Below are positions 41,106-46,359 of a stretch of DNA of 46,359 nt, one piece after another. The translations under genes were made by a program, and so were the position numbers. The stretch's first letter is position 1, and every line of letters starts with the position of its first letter. Source of the stretch: Desulfarculaceae bacterium. Lineage in GTDB: Bacteria; Desulfobacterota; Desulfarculia; Desulfarculales; Desulfarculaceae. The stretch covers positions 1 to 46,359 of the forward strand of contig JAMOVV010000065.1 in assembly GCA_027067385.1 (NCBI GenBank), in the 5' to 3' direction. The notes under the pieces were generated by a model. It had not been told where the DNA came from and made no database searches. It saw nothing but the letters and a program-made list of their open reading frames with translations.

Positions 41106-42419
41106 ATGTCGTTTGCCGCCGCCATGCGCTACCGCTTCATGAAGGACCTGGGCGCCCCCGCCCTGATGGCCGCCCGTCGCGCCATGCGCAAAAAACGTCC
41201 CTCCCGGCCCGACCCCCTGTTCGGCCCGCCGCTTAAGAGCCTGGCCCGGCTCAAAGAGATCATGATGCGCCACTACTTCCTGGCGCGCTACGCCCCCGGC
41301 GCCCACCCGGTGGCCTGGGTCACCTCCGGCGCGCCGGTGGAGCTGCTGCGGGTCTTTGGCTTCTACACCTTTTATCCCGAGAACCACGGCGCCATGTGCG
41401 GGGCCGCCCACATGGCCCCCGAGCTGTGCCAGGCGGCCGAGGACCACGGCTACAGCCAAGACCTCTGCTCCTATGCCCGCTGCGACCTGGGGCACTACTT
41501 CACCGGCAAGTCCCCGGCCGGCCAGCTGCCCAAGCCGGACCTGCTCTTTGCCTCCAACAACATCTGCCAGACGGTGACCTACTGGTTCAAGGCCCTGGCC
41601 CACTACTACGACATCCCCCTGATCCTCTTTGACACCCCCTTCAACTTCGACCAGATCACCGAAAGCGACCTGCGCTACATGGCCGGCCAACTGGAGGAGA
41701 TGATCACCCCGTTGCAGCGCATCAGCGGAGTGAAGTTCGACCAGGCCAAGTTCCTGGCCAGCCTGGAGCTGGGCCGGGCCACCTCCGAGACCTGGGGCCA
41801 AGTGCTTCAGACCATGCGGCACCGTCCCTCGCCGCTGACCATCTTCGACACCTTTTTCCACATGGCCCCGGTGGTGAGCCTGCGCGGCCTGCCGGTGGCC
41901 TACGACTATTACCAGACCCTGCTGGAGGAGCTGCGCGACCGGGTGGCCCGCGGCATCGGCGCGGTGAAGCTCGAACGCAAGCGGCTGATGTGGGACAACA
42001 TCGCCATGTGGTACAAGGTGCGCGACTTCTCCAACCTCTTTGCCGAGCACGGCATGAACTTCGTGGTGGCCACCTACACCAATGCCTGGGCCGAGACCAT
42101 CCAATACCTGGACCCCGACGACCCCTTCCGGTCCCTGGCCAAGACCTACAGCCTGGTGATCCTCAACAACAACCTGGATCACCGCCTGTCCCTGATGGAG
42201 CGCCTCATCGCCGACTACCAGGTCGACGGCCTGGTGATCCACTCGGCCCGCTCCTGCAAGCCCTACTCAGTGGGGCAATACGACCTCAAGCGCCTGCTCA
42301 TGGAGCGCCTGGCCATCCCCTCGGTGGTCATCGAGGCCGACATCACCGACAGCCGGGCCTACTCCGAGGAGCAGACCCGCACCCGCTTGGAGGCCTTTTT
42401 CGAGGCCCTGGAGGACTAA
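41106..42419 (+). CDS. 2-Hydroxyacyl-CoA dehydratase/benzoyl-CoA reductase-like subunit (HgdA/BcrB type)
   Basis: A 437-residue partner subunit, the size of BcrB. It shows the family pattern SGAPVELLRVFGFYTFYPEN near residue 74, cysteines C98, C108, C121 (DLCSYAR) and C126, and the late ARSCKPYSVGQYDLK and DSRAYSEEQTRTR stretches. Together with 40017-41096 it should form the substrate-reducing heterodimer. Whether it dehydrates a 2-hydroxyacyl-CoA or reduces an aromatic ring cannot be decided by eye. Confidence 0.88.
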   Translation: MSFAAAMRYRFMKDLGAPALMAARRAMRKKRPSRPDPLFGPPLKSLARLKEIMMRHYFLARYAPGAHPVAWVTSGAPVELLRVFGFYTFYPENHGAMCGAAHMAPELCQAAEDHGYSQDLCSYARCDLGHYFTGKSPAGQLPKPDLLFASNNICQTVTYWFKALAHYYDIPLILFDTPFNFDQITESDLRYMAGQLEEMITPLQRISGVKFDQAKFLASLELGRATSETWGQVLQTMRHRPSPLTIFDTFFHMAPVVSLRGLPVAYDYYQTLLEELRDRVARGIGAVKLERKRLMWDNIAMWYKVRDFSNLFAEHGMNFVVATYTNAWAETIQYLDPDDPFRSLAKTYSLVILNNNLDHRLSLMERLIADYQVDGLVIHSARSCKPYSVGQYDLKRLLMERLAIPSVVIEADITDSRAYSEEQTRTRLEAFFEALED

Positions 42420-42423
42420 AGCC

Positions 42424-43212
42424 TTGTCCCTTTTCGCCGGCATCGACATCGGCTCGCTCAGCACCGAGGCGGTGATCATCGACCAGCAGGCCGCCATGGT
42501 CGCGGCGGTGATCCTGCCCACCGAGGCCCACAGCACCAAGGCGGCCGAAACGGCCCTGGAGGCCGCCCTGGAGCAGGCCGGGGCCCGGCGGCCGGAGTTG
42601 GCGCGCATAGTGGCCACCGGCTACGGCCGGGTCTCGGTGCCCTTTGCCCACAAGGCGGTGACCGAGATCACCTGCCACGGGGCCGGCGCCCACCACCTGT
42701 TTCCCGGCACCGGCACGGTCATCGACATCGGCGGCCAGGACTCCAAGGTCATCCGCCTAGGCCCCGGCGGCAAGGTGGTGGACTTCACCATGAACGACAA
42801 GTGCGCCGCCGGCACCGGCCGCTTCCTGGAGGTGATGGCCGCCAAACTGGGAGCCGGGCTGGACGAGCTGGGCCCCCTGAGCCGGGCCGCCCGGCGCGAG
42901 GTGGCCATCTCCAGCGTGTGTACCGTGTTCGCCGAGAGCGAGGTGGTCTCCCTGGTGGCCCGCAACGAGCCGCGCGAGGATATCATCCGCGGACTGCACC
43001 GGGCTATAGTCAACCGGGTGTGGTCCATGGTCCGGGCCGTGGGGGTGGAGGGCCAGGTGACCATGACCGGCGGGGTGGCCAAGAACTCCGGGGTGGTGGA
43101 GCTGCTGGAGGAAAAAGTGGGCCAGCCTATAAACGTCTACCGCGAGCCCCAGATCGTCGGCGCCCTGGGAGCCGCCCTGCTGGCCCGCGACCAGGCCCGC
43201 GCCCTGGGCTGA
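42424..43212 (+). CDS. ATP-dependent activase of dehydratase/reductase (HgdC type)
   Basis: A 262-residue ASKHA-fold ATPase. Residues 5-14 (AGIDIGSLST) and 101-108 (DIGGQDSK) are the phosphate loops; C127 (NDKCAAGTGRF) and C166 (SSVCTVFAES) match the two cysteines of HgdC that share one 4Fe-4S cluster across the homodimer. It fires electrons into the dehydratase component with ATP hydrolysis. The start is a TTG at 42424 with GGAGG overlapping the end of the preceding gene; no better codon is available. Only one activase is encoded, which argues against a four-subunit benzoyl-CoA reductase. Confidence 0.92.
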   Translation: MSLFAGIDIGSLSTEAVIIDQQAAMVAAVILPTEAHSTKAAETALEAALEQAGARRPELARIVATGYGRVSVPFAHKAVTEITCHGAGAHHLFPGTGTVIDIGGQDSKVIRLGPGGKVVDFTMNDKCAAGTGRFLEVMAAKLGAGLDELGPLSRAARREVAISSVCTVFAESEVVSLVARNEPREDIIRGLHRAIVNRVWSMVRAVGVEGQVTMTGGVAKNSGVVELLEEKVGQPINVYREPQIVGALGAALLARDQARALG

Positions 43213-43322
43213 GCCCCGCGGCCGGCCCCCGGCCAGGCGGCTTGCGCCCACGGCGGTGGGTTGAGTACAGTGGGGGGGAGTCTTTGTCTGGGCCGAGCCG
43301 CGCGCGGCCCCTGGAGCAGCCG

Positions 43323-44081
43323 GTGGCAATTATCCGCAAGGCAAAAGACCTCCTGCCCATCGCCCTGGCCCTGGTGGCCTTGTCGGTGGCCATGTATTTC
43401 GCCCACTGGCTCATCTACCGCGACCTCAAGTACCTCACCAGCTACTTCTTCCTGCACCTGTCCTTCCTGCCCATCCACGCCCTGGTGCTGGGCCTGATCA
43501 TCGAGCAGATGGTCTCCCACCACGCGAAACAGGACCTGCGCCGCAAGCTGAACCTGTTCCTCGGCGTGTTCTTCCGCCAGATGGGGATGGAATTCCTGCT
43601 GCAGATCGTGACCATGCTCGCCAACCGCCAGGAGTTCGACGCCCTGATCACGGTGCAGGAAAACTGGGACAAGCGCCAGTTCCGCCGGGCCCGGCAGGCG
43701 GTGGAGCGGTTCCAGCCCCGGATGGAGGCCACCGCCGACGACATCATCGCCCTGATGGAGCTATTGGAGTCGCGCGAGGCCGAGATCACCTCCATGACCC
43801 GCAACCCCCTGCTGCTGGAGTTCGAGCTCCTGCACCCCACCTTGATGAGCCTGTTCCACCTCATCGAAGAGATGCACTTCCGCCAGCCCCTGCACCGGCT
43901 CACCCCGGAGGAGGTGAACCACCTGGCCCGCGACGCCGGCAAATCCCTGCGGCACCTGGCCCAGCTCTGGCTGCGCTACATGGAGTATCTCAAGGCCACC
44001 CACCCGGACCTATTCCAGTGCCGGGTGGGGGTCTGCACCATGATCCAGCCGTTCTTGCTGGAAGACCGGGTGACCGATTAA
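43323..44081 (+). CDS. Membrane-anchored protein of unknown function
   Basis: A 252-residue protein I do not recognise. It has two hydrophobic segments near the N-terminus (LLPIALALVALSVAMYFAHW and FFLHLSFLPIHALVLGLII) joined by a short loop, then a long charged, probably helical cytoplasmic domain of about 180 residues with no Cys cluster. The GTG at 43323 is chosen because GGAG lies 6 bases upstream; a longer open frame runs back into the activase gene. It follows the activase by 110 bases and precedes a separate fumarase promoter, so it may belong to the dehydratase operon. Confidence 0.7.
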   Translation: MAIIRKAKDLLPIALALVALSVAMYFAHWLIYRDLKYLTSYFFLHLSFLPIHALVLGLIIEQMVSHHAKQDLRRKLNLFLGVFFRQMGMEFLLQIVTMLANRQEFDALITVQENWDKRQFRRARQAVERFQPRMEATADDIIALMELLESREAEITSMTRNPLLLEFELLHPTLMSLFHLIEEMHFRQPLHRLTPEEVNHLARDAGKSLRHLAQLWLRYMEYLKATHPDLFQCRVGVCTMIQPFLLEDRVTD

Positions 44082-44105
44082 ATGTATCGCCTATCCGACA
44101 CCAGG

Positions 44106-44134
44106 TTGACATTCATCCCCCGGGCCAGTATATG
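44106..44134 (+). promoter_or_regulatory. Promoter of the fumarase-sdh operon
   Basis: TTGACA (44106-44111), 17 bases, TATATG (44129-44134). Transcription would start near 44141. The in-frame ATG at 44132 lies inside the -10 box and so cannot be the fumarase start on this transcript, which supports the TTG at 44189. Confidence 0.72.
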
Positions 44135-44188
44135 GCTTTGGGGCGGCTTGGTTTTATCGATGCCACTTACGCACAAGGGGTTGATATC

Positions 44189-45037
44189 TTGCCTGATATC
44201 CGAGAACTAGACGTGGCGGCGATCCAGGAGGCCGTGGCCGGGCTCTGCGGCCCTTCCTGCCTGGATTTGCCGGCCGACGTGGAGGCCTCCCTGGCGGCGG
44301 CCCAGCAAAAGGAGCGCTCGCCGGTGGGCCGCGAGGTGCTGGAGCGGCTGCTGGAAAACGCGGCCATCGCCCGGGACGAAAACCTGCCCATCTGCCAGGA
44401 CTGCGGCCTGGCCGTGGTCTACGTGGACCTGGGCGCCGACGTTCACCTCACCGGCGGTGACCTGTACCAGGCCATAAACGCCGGGGTGCGCCAGGGCTAT
44501 GAAGAAGCCTACCTGCGCAAGAGCGTCTGCCACCCCTTCACCCGCCAGAACACCGGTGACAACACCCCGGCGGTGGTGCACCTGCGCCTGGTGCCCGGCG
44601 ACCGGGTACGCCTGGTCCTGGTGCCCAAGGGCGGGGGCAGCGAGAACATGTCCCGGGTGTTCTTGCTCACCCCGGCGGTGGGGCGCAAGGGGGTCAAGCA
44701 AAAGATCATCGAGACCCTGGAGGCGGCCGGCCCCAACCCCTGCCCTCCCAATATCCTGGGGGTGGCGGTGGGCGGCACCTTTGACGACGCGGCCGTACGG
44801 GCCAAGCGGGTGCTGTTGCGCGAGATCGGCTCGACCAACCCCGACCCCGAGGCGGCCGAGCTGGAGCAGGAGCTGATGGAGGATTTGAACAAGCTGGGCA
44901 CCGGGCCGGCCGGCCTGGGCGGCGACACCACCTGCCTGGCCGTGTTCGTGGACATCAAGCCATGCCACATCGCCAGCCTGCCCCTGGCGGTGAACGTGCA
45001 ATGCCATGCCGCCCGGCACAAGGAGGTGGTGCTGTGA
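44189..45037 (+). CDS. Class I fumarate hydratase, alpha subunit
   Basis: A 282-residue alpha subunit of the oxygen-sensitive, 4Fe-4S class I fumarase/tartrate dehydratase family. Cluster cysteines lie in PICQDCG, NPCPPNILG and GGDTTCLAV. It interconverts fumarate and malate in the TCA cycle; position before sdhC supports fumarase rather than tartrate dehydratase. The TTG at 44189 with AAGGGG upstream is chosen because the family starts just before this segment and because the predicted promoter excludes the ATG at 44132. The beta subunit gene overlaps its stop. Confidence 0.88.
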   Translation: MPDIRELDVAAIQEAVAGLCGPSCLDLPADVEASLAAAQQKERSPVGREVLERLLENAAIARDENLPICQDCGLAVVYVDLGADVHLTGGDLYQAINAGVRQGYEEAYLRKSVCHPFTRQNTGDNTPAVVHLRLVPGDRVRLVLVPKGGGSENMSRVFLLTPAVGRKGVKQKIIETLEAAGPNPCPPNILGVAVGGTFDDAAVRAKRVLLREIGSTNPDPEAAELEQELMEDLNKLGTGPAGLGGDTTCLAVFVDIKPCHIASLPLAVNVQCHAARHKEVVL

Positions 45038-45591
45038 CCGACCAGATCAAGCTGACGCCGCCGCTGGACGACGAAGATGTGAGCCGGCTCAACGCCGGCG
45101 ACCGGGTGCTCTTAAGCGGCACCATCTACACCGGGCGCGACGCCGCCCACCAGCGCATAGTCCAGGCCCTGCAGACCGGCGGCGAGCCGCCTTTCCCCCT
45201 GGAGGGCGCGGTCATCTTCTACGTGGGGCCCAGCCCGGCGCCTCCCGGCCGGGTGATCGGCGCGGCCGGCCCCACCACCAGCTACCGCATGGACGCCTAC
45301 GCCCCCACCCTCATAGCCCACGGGCTCAAGGCCATGATCGGCAAAGGCAAGCGCAACGCCGAGGTGAAACGGGCCATGCGCGGCCACAAGGCGGTGTACC
45401 TGGCGGCCATCGGCGGGGCCGGGGCCCTCATGGCCCGCTGCATCGAGGAAGCCGAGGTGATCGCCTATCCCGAGCTGGGCCCCGAGGCGGTGCGCCGCCT
45501 CAAGGTAAAGGACATGCCGCTGATCGTGGTCAACGATGTCACCGGCGGCGATTTGTACGAACAGGGCCGTCAGGCCTATCAACGCACCTAG
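45034..45591 (+). CDS. Class I fumarate hydratase, beta subunit
   Basis: A 185-residue beta subunit of class I fumarase. The core segments LSGTIYTGRDAAH, GPTTSYRMD and YLAAIGGAGALM are present. Start is the GTG at 45034, overlapping the alpha stop (GTGA) with AAGGAGG upstream. Separate alpha and beta chains, rather than a fused FumA, are usual in anaerobes. The sdhC gene follows after 15 bases. Confidence 0.93.
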   Translation: MTDQIKLTPPLDDEDVSRLNAGDRVLLSGTIYTGRDAAHQRIVQALQTGGEPPFPLEGAVIFYVGPSPAPPGRVIGAAGPTTSYRMDAYAPTLIAHGLKAMIGKGKRNAEVKRAMRGHKAVYLAAIGGAGALMARCIEEAEVIAYPELGPEAVRRLKVKDMPLIVVNDVTGGDLYEQGRQAYQRT

Positions 45592-45606
45592 TGACGAGGC
45601 CACCGT

Positions 45607-45987
45607 ATGAAGTACTATTCCCCTAAGGTGCACTATCGTTTGCACGCCGGTTACCTGGCCTGGTTGCTGCACCGGGTGACCGGGTTAGGTTTAGCGCTGT
45701 ATCTTTTCCTGCACATCTGGGTGACCCACACCATTGGCCGGGGGCGCGAGTCCTTTGACCAGGTGATGGTTCTTTTGCAGTCTCCCCTGGCCCACGTGGC
45801 CGAGGTGTTGCTTTTGGGCGCGGTGGTGTTCCACGGTCTCAACGGTATTCGCATCGTTCTCATCGACTACGGTTCGGCGGCCGACCGGGGACCCCACCGG
45901 TCCTGGGTGTGGGGCACCCTGGCGGTCAGCGTAGCCCTGGCGGTGGCCGGTGGCATCCCCATGCTTCGTTTGGCCCTGGGTCACTAG
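45607..45987 (+). CDS. sdhC: Succinate dehydrogenase/fumarate reductase membrane subunit SdhC
   Basis: A 126-residue membrane subunit with three hydrophobic helices. The LLHRVTGLGLALYLFLH segment is the SdhC signature, and VVFHGLNGIRIVLIDYG carries a conserved His of the haem region. It anchors complex II and passes electrons between the flavoprotein and quinone. It lies between fumarase and sdhD, so TCA-cycle genes are grouped here. Confidence 0.92.
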   Translation: MKYYSPKVHYRLHAGYLAWLLHRVTGLGLALYLFLHIWVTHTIGRGRESFDQVMVLLQSPLAHVAEVLLLGAVVFHGLNGIRIVLIDYGSAADRGPHRSWVWGTLAVSVALAVAGGIPMLRLALGH

Positions 45988-45999
45988 GAGGTCGTTGAC

Positions 46000-46359
46000 A
46001 TGCAGTATCTTGGTTCGGGACGCAGCGGCTCCCTGGCCTGGCTGGGCCAGCGGGTAACCGGGGTGGCCCTGGTGTTGATCCTGGGCGTCCACTTCATTAT
46101 TTTGCACTACAGCGGCAGCGGCCCCATCAGCTACGACACGGTGGCCCCGCGCCTGGCTGATCCCTATTACAAGGCCTTCCAGCTCTTGTTCTTGTGCCTG
46201 GCCCTGTACCACGCCCTAAACGGCCTCAAGCTGGTGATCGACGATTATATAAAGCGCGATGGTCTTCGCCTGCTGGTCACCGGCGGACTGTGGGTGCTGT
46301 GCCTGGGCTTCTTCTTGTTCGGCGCGGTGACGATTCTGACTTTTACTTACCAGCCGGGT
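46000..46359 (+). CDS. sdhD: Succinate dehydrogenase membrane subunit SdhD, partial
   Basis: An open frame starts at the ATG 46000 behind AGGAGG and runs off the window end after 120 codons. The translation begins MQYLGSGRSGS and has WLGQRVTGVALVLILGVHF and LALYHALNGLKLVIDDY, mirroring SdhC in its RVTG and HxLNG motifs, and three hydrophobic helices. It is the second membrane anchor; sdhA and sdhB are expected downstream. Confidence 0.88.
   Translation, partial: MQYLGSGRSGSLAWLGQRVTGVALVLILGVHFIILHYSGSGPISYDTVAPRLADPYYKAFQLLFLCLALYHALNGLKLVIDDYIKRDGLRLLVTGGLWVLCLGFFLFGAVTILTFTYQPG

Noticed and set aside
39930-42242. 770-residue open frame on the minus strand across the dehydratase genes
   Set aside because: Shadow of the plus-strand genes, with His/Gly/Val-rich sequence typical of antisense frames.
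40017-43212. Complete four-subunit class I benzoyl-CoA reductase
   Set aside because: Only one activase gene is present and it matches the HgdC homodimer type.
44132-44134. ATG as start of fumarase alpha
   Set aside because: It lies inside the -10 box of a strong promoter, has no ribosome site and would add residues the family lacks.

Overview
The window reads as a chromosomal stretch of a GC-rich strictly anaerobic bacterium, most likely a Desulfobacterota (former Deltaproteobacteria) sulfate-reducer-like organism. This is an inference from the mix of anaerobic aromatic-acid enzymes, TRAP transport, a class I fumarase with sdhCD, molybdenum hydroxylases and a SLC13-type anion carrier. There is no rRNA, tRNA or CRISPR array.

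Layout. 1-2280: lower-GC accessory tip with the end of an SF1 helicase-nuclease fusion and a decayed IS481-type transposase. 2288-6033: CoxD-like AAA+ ATPase (-), then a structured leader, a TrpB2-type tryptophan synthase beta, a strong terminator, a small Cys protein and a MocA-like cytidylyltransferase (+). 6081-27667: 18 closely packed genes, all on the minus strand, encoding CoxE-like VWA protein, a three-subunit Mo hydroxylase, TRAP transporter, cytoplasmic reductive-dehalogenase-like protein, PaaK-like CoA ligase, HyuB and HyuA hydantoinase-like subunits, a split B12 acyl-CoA mutase, GntR regulator, acyl-CoA dehydrogenase, EtfA with ferredoxin domain, EtfB and a family III CoA-transferase. 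27749-27846: two near-consensus promoters facing each other across one perfect 11-bp-arm palindrome. 27916-32148: oppositely transcribed HcrBCA-like (4-hydroxybenzoyl-CoA reductase family) genes plus a methylmalonyl-CoA-epimerase-like VOC protein. 32167-39866: two acyl-CoA ligases, yqeB and yqeC (selenium-dependent Mo hydroxylase maturation), CBS protein, DASS transporter. 39945-46359: a 2-hydroxyacyl-CoA dehydratase/benzoyl-CoA-reductase-like system with one activase, a membrane protein, two-subunit fumarase, sdhC and a partial sdhD.

Main interpretation. The minus-strand operon has nearly the full enzyme inventory reported for anaerobic indole-3-acetate (auxin) breakdown in Azoarcus/Aromatoleum: Mo hydroxylase on the N-heterocycle, hydantoinase-like ring opening, CoA ligase, CoA-transferase, B12 mutase, acyl-CoA dehydrogenase and a GntR regulator. 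Here it is joined to TRAP uptake, a bifurcating-type ETF and, across the shared control region, an HcrABC-like reductase and an epimerase-like protein. I propose an indoleacetate-type (or related N-heteroaryl-acetate) pathway, with the Hcr-like enzyme as a candidate for reductive deamination of 2-aminobenzoyl-CoA. Beta-oxidation genes (hydratase, hydroxyacyl dehydrogenase, thiolase) are not in the window. All functional assignments are from reading the sequence; none was tested by a search.
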